Of a DNA stretch of 64,000 nucleotides, positions 33,420 through 41,366 are shown piece after piece. The stretch is taken from assembly GCA_015067005.1 (NCBI GenBank), contig SVNH01000003.1:62001-126000 (forward strand). The letters are read 5' to 3'. Below the pieces are notes generated by a model. The model worked only from the letters and a program-made list of their open reading frames with translations, was not told where the DNA came from and did not search any database. The DNA comes from Ruminococcus flavefaciens (GTDB lineage Bacteria; Bacillota; Clostridia; Oscillospirales; Ruminococcaceae). The translations under genes and the position numbers were made by a program. How positions within the stretch are numbered: the first letter of the stretch is position 1; every line of letters begins with the position of its first letter.

Positions 33420-35402
33420 TTATTCAGCGTCTGTGTCAGCAGCTTCATCGTCAGCCTCTTCTGCATTATCGCCTTCGTCAAGAAGAGCACGCATTGAGAT
33501 GCTGATTCTCTTTGATTCATGATCAATGTCAATGATCTTAACATCAACCTCGTCGCCTACTGTAAGGATGTCCTTAACGTTTTCAACCTTCTTGTCAGCG
33601 ATCTGAGAGATGTGGATAAGACCGTCAACTCCGTCGATGATACGTGCGAAAGCACCGAAGCTTGTGATAGAAACGATAGTTGCCTTAACAACATCGCCTA
33701 CCTGATAGTTAGCCTTGAAGATCTCCCATGGATTGTCCTCAGTCTTCTTGTAGCCAAGAGAGATCCTGTTCTCTTCGCGGTTGAGATCCTTGATGTAAAC
33801 CTCAAGAGTATCGCCAACGTTTACGACCTCGCTCGGATGCTTGATGCGCTTCCATGAGAGTTCGGAAATATGAACCATACCGTCAATTCCGCCAAGATCA
33901 ACGAATGCGCCGAAGCTTGTAAGTGACTTTACCTTACCTGTGTATGTAGCGCCAACCTCAGCTGTTTCCCAGAACTTAGCCTGAGCCTCAGCCTTCTTAG
34001 CGTTCTGAACAGCCTTGATAGAGCCTACTGCTCTCTTTCTGCCTTCAGTAACCTCGATAATTGTGAACTCTACCTTCTGCTTGAGAAGCTGATCGAGTTC
34101 AGCGCCTCTTGGAAGACCTGTCTGTGAAGCAGGGATAAATACTCTTACACCGAGAACGTTAAGAGTTACACCCTTGTTAACAACGTGCTGAACAACGCCT
34201 TCGAGAACAGTACCCTCTTCCTTAGCCTTGAGGATCTTCTCATAGCCAGCCTGCTCGTCAACCTTTCTCTTGGAAAGAGCGCAGGTACCCTCAGCATCGT
34301 TTACCTTGATAACGATGAGTTCGATCTCATCGCCAACACTTACGATGTCAGCAGGCTTCTTAGTTGAATCGTCTGTAAGGTCATCAAGAGCAACATAACC
34401 TGTGTGCTTTGTGCCGAGGTCAACGATAGCTTCTGTATTATTTACAGCAACAACTGTGCCTTTAACTTTCTCTCCTGTATGTATTTTTTTGAATGATTCG
34501 TCGATAGCCTGAGCGAAATCGATCTCCTCATCCTGATTAGCTGCAAGAATTTCATTTTCTGCCATTTTGGTTTGTACCTCCTTGATTATGTACGCCGGAG
34601 TAGATGCGCCAGCGGTAATGCCGATTTTATCGGCAGCGGGAAGTTTCAAATTCCGAAGTTCGTCCGAATTCTCAATATGATACGTTTTGCAGTAGCGGCT
34701 GCACACCTCATACAGCTTGACTGTATTTGAACTGTGCCTGCCTCCGACAACGAGCATCAAATCCGAATTCTTTGCAAGTTCAGCCGCGTCAGACTGTCTT
34801 GTATCAGTTGCATTGCATATAGTATCGAAGATAACTATATCCGGATCGTCTTTCGGGATCACGTTTAAACACTCATCCCATACTACAATATTATACGTTG
34901 TTTGTGCGACAATTGCAAGCTTTTTTTTCAAATTTGTATACTTTTTTTCAAAAAAGTCTTTTAGTTCAAAATTATCCTTAAAAACAAGATGATTTTGGTC
35001 ACAATGCCCAACTATCCCCTGAACTTCGGGATGCGATGCGTCTCCTGCGATAAGGATAAAATATCCCTCAGCAGTTTTCTCGGCTACGATCTTGTGAATA
35101 CGCGCAACAAACGGACAGGTCGCATCAAGCATACGGTTGCCCTTAGCCGCTATCTGATCGTATACCTCCTTGCCAACGCCGTGTGAGCGTATGACCACGG
35201 TCTCACCTTCATTGATCTCATCAACACTGTTGATTATCCTCGCGCCCTTGCGCTGCATATCGTTGACAACATCCTGATTATGGATTATCGGTCCGAGAGT
35301 TGCTACCTTTGTATTGTTTTCAAGCTCGCTGTAAACCATCCTGACCGCTCTGTCAACTCCGAAACAGAAGCCCGCAGACTTCGCTACCGTTACCTTACTC
35401 AT
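33420..35402 (-). CDS. ispH-rpsA: IspH-ribosomal protein S1 fusion
   Basis: A 660-residue fusion of a type common in Clostridia. Residues 1-282 are IspH, the [4Fe-4S] enzyme that makes IPP and DMAPP in the MEP pathway. Cluster cysteines are in SAGFCFGVDRA (C13), LDATCPFVARIH and DTICNATDTRQSD. Conserved SHGVGKE and VVGGRHSSNT segments are present. From about 305 there are four S1 RNA-binding domains (e.g. GAFVDLGGIDGMVHISELSW and GAFARIIDGVDGLIHISQI) and an acidic C-terminal tail. Codon use is strongly biased. Its start overlaps the end of plsC by eight bases. The cluster order cmk-plsC-ispH/rpsA is widely conserved. Confidence 0.97.
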   Translation of the reverse strand: MSKVTVAKSAGFCFGVDRAVRMVYSELENNTKVATLGPIIHNQDVVNDMQRKGARIINSVDEINEGETVVIRSHGVGKEVYDQIAAKGNRMLDATCPFVARIHKIVAEKTAEGYFILIAGDASHPEVQGIVGHCDQNHLVFKDNFELKDFFEKKYTNLKKKLAIVAQTTYNIVVWDECLNVIPKDDPDIVIFDTICNATDTRQSDAAELAKNSDLMLVVGGRHSSNTVKLYEVCSRYCKTYHIENSDELRNLKLPAADKIGITAGASTPAYIIKEVQTKMAENEILAANQDEEIDFAQAIDESFKKIHTGEKVKGTVVAVNNTEAIVDLGTKHTGYVALDDLTDDSTKKPADIVSVGDEIELIVIKVNDAEGTCALSKRKVDEQAGYEKILKAKEEGTVLEGVVQHVVNKGVTLNVLGVRVFIPASQTGLPRGAELDQLLKQKVEFTIIEVTEGRKRAVGSIKAVQNAKKAEAQAKFWETAEVGATYTGKVKSLTSFGAFVDLGGIDGMVHISELSWKRIKHPSEVVNVGDTLEVYIKDLNREENRISLGYKKTEDNPWEIFKANYQVGDVVKATIVSITSFGAFARIIDGVDGLIHISQIADKKVENVKDILTVGDEVDVKIIDIDHESKRISISMRALLDEGDNAEEADDEAADTDAE

Positions 35403-36039
35403 TTTCTTTGTCCTCCGTTACTGTTTCAGCAGCTTCCGGCAAAGGCTCAGGTTCGCCCTCAACAAGGAGCTTTATGTCAGCCATATAGCGGTTCTTGAGT
35501 TTTACGAGCTGACGCGGATTAGGTGTGTCGCACACCTCAGCATACTCTGCCGGATCAATCGGCTCGCCATACTTTAAAGTGACTTTTGTACGGAATCCCA
35601 GCTTGCCTTCATAAACCACGCCTACCGGTACGATCCGTTTTCCGGAACGTGCCGAAATAAGTGCAGCGCCGGTATGTCCCCTGCCGACTTTACCGTCCTT
35701 CGAGCGTGTACCCTCCGGAAATATCATCAGGCTGCGCTTGTTAAGCTTTTCCACAGCAGTGTCGATAACTCCCGTATCGCCTTTGCCTCTTGATACCGGA
35801 AATGCTCCGAGAGTACGTATCAGCCACGCAAAAAGCTTCTTCTCAAAGAGTTCTTCCTTCGCCATGAAGCAGAGCTTGCCCCTGCTTCCGCAGCCAACAA
35901 GCGGCGGATCATAGTAACTGCGGTGATTTGAAGCGTATATGACAGTTTCGCCCTTCGGGATATTCTTTCTGCCTTCAATTTTCAGATTGAAAAACAGTCT
36001 GAAATAGCACCTGACCAGAAATTTTACAAAAGCGTACAT
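35395..36039 (-). CDS. plsC: 1-acyl-sn-glycerol-3-phosphate acyltransferase
   Basis: A 214-residue PlsC-type acyltransferase for phosphatidic acid synthesis at the membrane. Catalytic block I is NHRSYYDPP (H-x4-D), block II is around GAFPVSRGKGD, and block III is FPEGTRSKDG. An N-terminal hydrophobic segment precedes block I, and the tail is Glu/Pro-rich. The ATG overlaps the cmk stop in TAATG, implying translational coupling. Confidence 0.94.
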   Translation of the reverse strand: MYAFVKFLVRCYFRLFFNLKIEGRKNIPKGETVIYASNHRSYYDPPLVGCGSRGKLCFMAKEELFEKKLFAWLIRTLGAFPVSRGKGDTGVIDTAVEKLNKRSLMIFPEGTRSKDGKVGRGHTGAALISARSGKRIVPVGVVYEGKLGFRTKVTLKYGEPIDPAEYAEVCDTPNPRQLVKLKNRYMADIKLLVEGEPEPLPEAAETVTEDKENE

Positions 36040-36710
36040 TATTCTGCACTTCCGATCTTCTCAGTGATTATGCGTACTATCTCATTTGCTGATTCTTCAA
36101 GATTGAGAGTTGTAGTGTCGACAAGAACAGCGTCCTCTGCCTGTTTGAGAGGAGCGGTCTCACGGTGCATATCCTGATAGTCACGCTTGATAATGTCGTC
36201 AAGTATCTCCTGATATGTAGGACATCCCGGCTTTTCAGCAAGTTCCTTGTAACGGCGGTTTGCACGTTCCTCTGCGGAAGCTGTGAGGAATATCTTTACA
36301 TCAGCGTTCGGAAGAACTACTGTACCGATGTCTCTGCCGTCCATGAGAACATTATTCTCGGCAGCTATCTTCTGCTGTGTGCCAAAAAGATACTTTCTTA
36401 CAGCCGGAATAGCGGAAGTGCGCGAAGCTGCCATAGAGATCTCAGGGGTTCTGATGAGTTCGGAAACATCCTTGTCACCGAGGAATACTCTCTGTGCGCC
36501 GTCGATGAATTTAAGTGAAACGTTTGCGTTCGGGAGCGATTCCTCGATCTTGTCATCGGGAATGTTGTTCTCAGTGATATAAAGCGCGATAGTACGGTAA
36601 AGCGCACCTGTGTCAACGTAAATGTATCCGAGTTTTGCGGATACCATTTTAGCTATTGTACTTTTTCCTGCACCGGCAGGTCCGTCGATCGCAATGTTGA
36701 TGTTTTTCAT
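36039..36710 (-). CDS. cmk: Cytidylate kinase
   Basis: A 223-residue CMP/dCMP kinase. The P-loop is IDGPAGAGKSTIAKM. YVDTGALYRTIAL is the CMP-binding segment, LMDGRDIGTVVLPNADVKIFLTAS the core, and the RYKELAEKPG-type lid follows. It recycles CMP from lipid and RNA turnover. AAAGGAG lies upstream. It is the first of the coupled cmk-plsC-ispH/rpsA set and follows yccF by 30 bases. Confidence 0.97.
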   Translation of the reverse strand: MKNINIAIDGPAGAGKSTIAKMVSAKLGYIYVDTGALYRTIALYITENNIPDDKIEESLPNANVSLKFIDGAQRVFLGDKDVSELIRTPEISMAASRTSAIPAVRKYLFGTQQKIAAENNVLMDGRDIGTVVLPNADVKIFLTASAEERANRRYKELAEKPGCPTYQEILDDIIKRDYQDMHRETAPLKQAEDAVLVDTTTLNLEESANEIVRIITEKIGSAE

Positions 36711-36740
36711 AATTATTTCTCCTTTTATTATAATTATTAT

Positions 36741-37109
36741 TTATTGATTTATGACTATCTGTGCACCAAACGGCATCAGTGCAAGCTTGGCAAATTTGAA
36801 CATCTGAAGTCCGAAGGGTATACCTATTATAGTTATGCAGAATAACAGTCCGATAACCGCGAATATCAGAGCCATTTCAAAGCCGAATATCAACAGCCAC
36901 AATATATTTATAAGAACACTTGCTGTGCCGCTGCTGAACTGTATATCCTTTCCGAACGGGAAAAACGACAGCTCCACAAACTTGAAGCACTGTATGCCAA
37001 GCGGTATGCCGATTATCGTGATACAGCACAGCAAACCGGCTATCAGCCAGCACATACCGGCGATAAGTCCGCCGAGCAAAAACCATATTATATTTCCTAA
37101 TGTACTCAT
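36741..37109 (-). CDS. YccF domain membrane protein
   Basis: A 122-residue YccF-family protein with an internal duplication. Each half holds a hydrophobic helix pair followed by CITIIGIPLGIQCFKF or CITIIGIPFGLQMFKF and then a FPFG- or MPFG-type turn. GNIIWFLLGG is at the N-terminus. Function is unknown for the family. It is in the leftward operon between the BaiN-like gene and cmk. Confidence 0.92.
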   Translation of the reverse strand: MSTLGNIIWFLLGGLIAGMCWLIAGLLCCITIIGIPLGIQCFKFVELSFFPFGKDIQFSSGTASVLINILWLLIFGFEMALIFAVIGLLFCITIIGIPFGLQMFKFAKLALMPFGAQIVINQ

Positions 37110-37121
37110 CTTTTCCCTCTT

Positions 37122-38339
37122 TCAAAGGCACATAGCCGCTGCATATGCAGTCGAAAAAGCAATTTGCAGATTGAATCCGCCGGTGTAAGCGTCCACATCT
37201 ATGACCTCGCCTGCAAAGAAAAGTCCCGGAACAAGCTTCGACTCCATTGTTTTCGGAGAGATCTCCTTTACCGATATTCCGCCGCTTGTTATAATTGCTT
37301 CATCTATCGGACGGAATCCTGAGATACGCACCGGAAACGCTTTTATCAATTCACCGAATTTACGTCTCTGTTCCTTAGTTATGCCATTGACCTTCTGCTC
37401 AGCCGGTATTCCCGAAAGCCTTACCGCGACAGGTATCAGTTTAGCCGGCAACAGCTTACGTATGCCATTGATGAAATCACGATTGAGATTTTCTGCGAAA
37501 TCACGCTGGATCCTTGCATCAAGCTGTTCCGGTGAAAGCGCTGGTTTAAGGTCTATCTTAGCGGTATAACGTCCTTTTTCCATAGTTCTGATGTGCGAGC
37601 TTGCACTCAGTACAAGAGGTCCTGATATACCGAAATGAGTGAACAGCATCTCTCCCATTTCGCTGTAAATAGGCTTATTTCCGTCAAATAAAGTAAGTGT
37701 GACATTTCTGAGTGACAGCCCCATCATCTCCGCACAATATTTGTCAGGAGATTCAAGCGGCACAAGACTCGGCTTGAGTTCAGTGACAGTGTGTCCGGCT
37801 TGTTCAGCAAGGGTGTAACCATCTCCGGTCGAGCCGGTATTAGGATAGGATTTTCCTCCGCAGGCGATAAGCACACTGCCTGAGCGGTATTCCTTACCGC
37901 CGGAAACAACTCCGCTGCATATACCGTCCTCGATGATAAGACCGCTCACACGACTCTTTACCACCTTTACACCAAGATTTTTCATTTCACGGGAAAGAGC
38001 GTCCGCGATGTCATCTGCCTTATCGCTTACAGGGAAAACTCTGTTGCCGCGTTCGGTTTTCAGTGGAACTCCGAGCTCCTCAAAAAACGCCTTTGTGTCT
38101 TCCGCACTGAACATTGAGAATGCACTATAAAGGAAACGCGGATTAACCGGTATATTCTTCATATGCTCCTCAGCCGGCGAATCGTTAGTGACATTGCATC
38201 TTCCCTTGCCTGTAATACGCAGTTTTCTGCCGAGTTTTTCATTTTTTTCAAAAAGCGTGACGTTCTTGCCGAGTCTTGCCGCATGAACTGCCGCAAAGCA
38301 TCCAGCCGCTCCGCCGCCTATAATAATAGTATCAGTCAT
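37122..38339 (-). CDS. HI0933/BaiN-like FAD-dependent flavoprotein
   Basis: A 405-residue NAD(P)/FAD oxidoreductase of the HI0933 (YhiN/BaiN) family. The N-terminal Rossmann motif is TIIGGGAAGCFAAVHAARLG, and GKGRCNVTNDSP is the family hallmark. GDGYTLAEQAGH and, near the C-terminus, GLFFAGEVIDVDAYTGGFNLQIAFSTA complete the FAD-binding fold. BaiN members act in bile acid dehydroxylation, but most family members have unknown substrates and this gene sits in a housekeeping cluster. It overlaps the end of the DUF3006 gene by eight bases. Confidence 0.92.
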   Translation of the reverse strand: MTDTIIIGGGAAGCFAAVHAARLGKNVTLFEKNEKLGRKLRITGKGRCNVTNDSPAEEHMKNIPVNPRFLYSAFSMFSAEDTKAFFEELGVPLKTERGNRVFPVSDKADDIADALSREMKNLGVKVVKSRVSGLIIEDGICSGVVSGGKEYRSGSVLIACGGKSYPNTGSTGDGYTLAEQAGHTVTELKPSLVPLESPDKYCAEMMGLSLRNVTLTLFDGNKPIYSEMGEMLFTHFGISGPLVLSASSHIRTMEKGRYTAKIDLKPALSPEQLDARIQRDFAENLNRDFINGIRKLLPAKLIPVAVRLSGIPAEQKVNGITKEQRRKFGELIKAFPVRISGFRPIDEAIITSGGISVKEISPKTMESKLVPGLFFAGEVIDVDAYTGGFNLQIAFSTAYAAAMCL

Positions 38340-38550
38340 TTTTCTTCCTGATCAGCCTGTCCAGCTTCCTGCGGACTGCTGCCCTTCTCTGTTTAGTTGC
38401 TTCAGTGTTGACGCGCCAGCCGCTCCCGGAATCTTCGATCACATCCCCCTCAGAAGCATTTCCGGGAAGCTGCTCTCTTTTTATCTCAGACATAACGCCG
38501 TCGATCTCAATAACAGCGTAATCGCCCTCAAATCTTTCGATAACAGTCAT
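38332..38550 (-). CDS. DUF3006 domain protein
   Basis: A 72-residue protein. It starts with the DUF3006 pattern (IERFEGDYAVIEIDG, LPGNASEGDVI) and ends in a basic helix (TKQRRAAVRRKLDRLIRKKND). DUF3006 proteins are regularly encoded beside ComEC-like metallo-beta-lactamase proteins, as here, with only two bases between them. A small SH3-like fold and partnership with that enzyme are inferred. Confidence 0.88.
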   Translation of the reverse strand: MTVIERFEGDYAVIEIDGVMSEIKREQLPGNASEGDVIEDSGSGWRVNTEATKQRRAAVRRKLDRLIRKKND

Positions 38551-38552
38551 AA

Positions 38553-39518
38553 TTACCTCTCTGTCATAAGCCTGACTTTTTCACCATCGGACTCAAATAC
38601 TATACTGCCGTCAATATCAGTGCGGTATATGTTCTTTGTATACTCTGAAATGCGCTTCAATACCGAATCCGCCGGATGTCCGTAGGAATTGCCTGCACCG
38701 CAGGAAATTACAACAGCATCAGGAGTTATCTCATTCAGTAAAGCTTTTGATGAAGATGAACTGCTTCCGTGATGACCAGCCTTGTATACGTCCACATGAT
38801 GAAGGTATCCTTTCCCTATCATTTCATGCTCAGAAAGACTTTCAGCATCGCCTGTAAGCAGGAAGCTCTTCCTGCCGTGATCGACCATAAGCGCTATCGA
38901 GTAGTTATTCACATCATCGTAGGAATCACTGTTCGGAGCAATTATCTCAGCAACCGCATCACCGATATGTATCTTGCTGCCGACCTCCGCTTCATTTACC
39001 GGACACCCTTCCTCTTCGCAGGCATCCAGAAACTTTTCAAAGAACACAGCTGTCGGGACATCCTTTTCATCAATATGAGGAATTATTACCTCACCAATAT
39101 CAAATTCCTCAATGATACGTGCCATTCCGCCCATATGGTCAGAATGCGGATGAGTTGCCACAAGATGATCTATCCGCTTTACTCCGCGGTCATTGAGGTA
39201 GTCCACAACATCAGGAGCATACTGGTATTCGCCGCAGTCAACAAGCATTATCTCGCCGTCAGCCGCAAGCAGCGTACAATCCCCCTGACCGACATCAATA
39301 AAATGAACTGCAAGGGTATCATCCGCAGCGAGATACTTCCGCGGCCTTTTGTTATAAAAATAAAGAAATGTGACTATTGCCGCAAACAGCAGCAATACGG
39401 GGATACTTATCAGCTTTTTCCTTTTCTTCTTCTGTTCTGGCTTTTTCCGTGTTTTGGCGCTGTTCTGGAGTCTTTTCCTCTGTTCGGACGAGATGCGGTA
39501 CTTTTTCTGTTCTGCCAT
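38553..39518 (-). CDS. ComEC/Rec2-like MBL-fold hydrolase, membrane-anchored
   Basis: A 321-residue protein. A basic 35-residue N-terminus (RKKPEQKKKRKK) precedes one transmembrane helix (about 38-56). The rest is an extracytoplasmic metallo-beta-lactamase domain with FIDVGQGDCTLL, THPHSDHMGG (the HxHxDH metal motif), LTGDAESLSEHEM and HHGSSSSSSKA. This is the soluble-domain type of ComEC, here without its channel domain. DNA or nucleotide hydrolysis outside the membrane is possible but unproven. Its 5' end overlaps the 3' end of the ygiQ-like gene by 109 bases in another frame. Confidence 0.88.
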   Translation of the reverse strand: MAEQKKYRISSEQRKRLQNSAKTRKKPEQKKKRKKLISIPVLLLFAAIVTFLYFYNKRPRKYLAADDTLAVHFIDVGQGDCTLLAADGEIMLVDCGEYQYAPDVVDYLNDRGVKRIDHLVATHPHSDHMGGMARIIEEFDIGEVIIPHIDEKDVPTAVFFEKFLDACEEEGCPVNEAEVGSKIHIGDAVAEIIAPNSDSYDDVNNYSIALMVDHGRKSFLLTGDAESLSEHEMIGKGYLHHVDVYKAGHHGSSSSSSKALLNEITPDAVVISCGAGNSYGHPADSVLKRISEYTKNIYRTDIDGSIVFESDGEKVRLMTER

Positions 39519-41341
39519 TTGCTGTCACCGCCCTTCCGGTCAGTATGCGGAATATCCTCAACGAGACATTTTGGTGAACTTCCGATAAGATCGCGTCTTC
39601 CGGCAGTCTTTAGCGCTTCAAGGACTATCTCTCTGTTCTGAGGTCTGAAATATTGCAGAAGAGCTCTCTGCATCGCCTTTTCCTTTGGAGTTTTAGGCAC
39701 ATATACCTTCTCCATAGTATAGGGATCAAGCTCCGTATAGAACATACAGGTCGAGATAGTTCCGGGAGTCGGATAGAAATCCTGCACCTGTTCCGGACGT
39801 ATCTTATTGTCCCTGAGGAACAGCGCAAGGTCTATTGCTTCATTCAGAGTGCTTCCGGGATGCGACGACATAAGATACGGAACGAGATACTGCTCCTTTC
39901 CCATGCCCTTAGTTATCTCATAGAAACGCTTCTGAAAGGCTTTATACGCCTCAATATGCGGTTTCCCCATTTTATCAAGGACTACTGCCGAGCAATGCTC
40001 CGGAGCAACTTTCAGCTGTCCGCTGACGTGGTACTTTATGAGTTCTCGCATGAATTCATCGTTTTTATCCTGCATAAGGTAATCATAGCGAATACCGGAG
40101 CGTATAAAAACGCGCTTTATCCCTTTTATCTTACGTATCTTGCGCAGCATTGCAAGATACTCGGTATGATCGGCTTTCAGCGCCGGACATGGTTTAGGTG
40201 CAAGACACTTTTTTCCCATGCACAGTCCTTTGGTCAGCTGCTTTTCACAGGATGTGTGACGGAAATTGGCAGTCGGACCTCCGACATCGTGTATGTATCC
40301 CTTGAAATCGGGCATTTTAGTTATCCGTTCAGCCTCTGCAAGTACGGATTCCTCACTTCTTACGGTTATCCTTCTGCCCTGATGAAGCGCTATCGAGCAG
40401 AAATTGCAGTAGCCGAAACATCCGCGGTTATGCGTTATCGAGAACCTTACCTCTTCAATTCCCGGAACTCCGCCCTGAGAATCATAGGAAGGATGAACGG
40501 CTCTTGTATATGGCAGGCTGTAAATGTGGTCAAGCTCCTCTGTTGTAAGACTGTAAGCCGGCGGATTCTGCACCAGCATGAGTTTTCCGTGGCGCTGTAT
40601 TATTATCTTGCCATAGACCTCGTCCTGCCAGTCATACTGTATTTTCGTAGCCTTGGCATACTCATTCTTTTTGTCGCGCACCTGCTCGAAGGACGGGCAC
40701 TGTGCCGCTCCGATAGGGGTATTCACCGGCTCGGTAAGATAGCACGTTCCGCGGACATCATGTATATCAGCGATATTCTCGCCATCAGCAAGCCGCTTAC
40801 AGACTTCCTGTATCTGATGCTCGCCCATGCCGTACATAAGCATATCAGCACCGCTGTCCAGAAGCACGGAAGGTCTTACAGCATCATCCCAGTAGTCATA
40901 ATGTGCAAAGCGTCTCAGTGAAGCTTCAAGTCCGCCTATGATTATCGGAATATCCCCGAAATACTCGCGCAGCTTCTGGCAGTAGACTATGACCGCTCTG
41001 TCAGGTCGTTTTCCCGCAAGCCCGCCGGGAGAATAAGCATCATCGGAGCGCTTTCTCTTTGCGGCAGTATAATGAGCGACCATTGAATCTATATTTCCGG
41101 CTGTCACGAGGAAGGCATATTTCGGCGCACCGAATCTCCGGAGATCACGGTCTGTATGCCAGTCCGGCTGAGCAATAACGCCTATTGTGAAGCCCATTGA
41201 TTCGATAAGACGTGTAACAATAGCTGCACCGAAGCTCGGATGATCCACATAGGCATCTCCGGTTATATAAATGTAGTCAAACTGCTCTATTCCCAGTTCA
41301 TCCATTTCTTTTCTGGTCGTCGGAAGAAAACCTTCGTACAT
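39410..41341 (-). CDS. YgiQ family radical SAM protein
   Basis: A 643-residue radical SAM enzyme. The N-terminal domain starts FLPTTRKEMDELG and DYIYITGDAYVDHPSFG, typical of YgiQ. The [4Fe-4S]-SAM motif is C-x3-C-x2-C in GCFGYCNFCSIALHQG. KAPEHCS-type (LKVAPEHCSAV) and QDFYPTPGTISTCMFYT segments follow. The last 35 residues are very basic (RPNRGKDSRTAPKHGKSQNRRRKGKS) and are encoded inside the overlap with the MBL gene. The start at 41341 follows GGAGGTG; the longer frame would run into ftsK. Family function is not known. Confidence 0.93.
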   Translation of the reverse strand: MYEGFLPTTRKEMDELGIEQFDYIYITGDAYVDHPSFGAAIVTRLIESMGFTIGVIAQPDWHTDRDLRRFGAPKYAFLVTAGNIDSMVAHYTAAKRKRSDDAYSPGGLAGKRPDRAVIVYCQKLREYFGDIPIIIGGLEASLRRFAHYDYWDDAVRPSVLLDSGADMLMYGMGEHQIQEVCKRLADGENIADIHDVRGTCYLTEPVNTPIGAAQCPSFEQVRDKKNEYAKATKIQYDWQDEVYGKIIIQRHGKLMLVQNPPAYSLTTEELDHIYSLPYTRAVHPSYDSQGGVPGIEEVRFSITHNRGCFGYCNFCSIALHQGRRITVRSEESVLAEAERITKMPDFKGYIHDVGGPTANFRHTSCEKQLTKGLCMGKKCLAPKPCPALKADHTEYLAMLRKIRKIKGIKRVFIRSGIRYDYLMQDKNDEFMRELIKYHVSGQLKVAPEHCSAVVLDKMGKPHIEAYKAFQKRFYEITKGMGKEQYLVPYLMSSHPGSTLNEAIDLALFLRDNKIRPEQVQDFYPTPGTISTCMFYTELDPYTMEKVYVPKTPKEKAMQRALLQYFRPQNREIVLEALKTAGRRDLIGSSPKCLVEDIPHTDRKGGDSKWQNRKSTASRPNRGKDSRTAPKHGKSQNRRRKGKS

Positions 41342-41366
41342 GACATCACCTCCGTTCAGTTTCTGC

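Noticed and set aside
33420..35402. IspH-S1 fusion as a possible assembly artefact
   Set aside because: This fusion is well known in Clostridia and the frame is uninterrupted, so it is a real fused gene and not novel.
38769..39641. 290-codon open frame on the + strand
   Set aside because: It is antisense to the MBL and YgiQ-like genes and has no recognisable domain or start signal.
39653..40921. 422-codon open frame on the + strand
   Set aside because: It lies antisense to the YgiQ-like gene, has no ribosome binding site and translates to a composition typical of a reverse-strand shadow.
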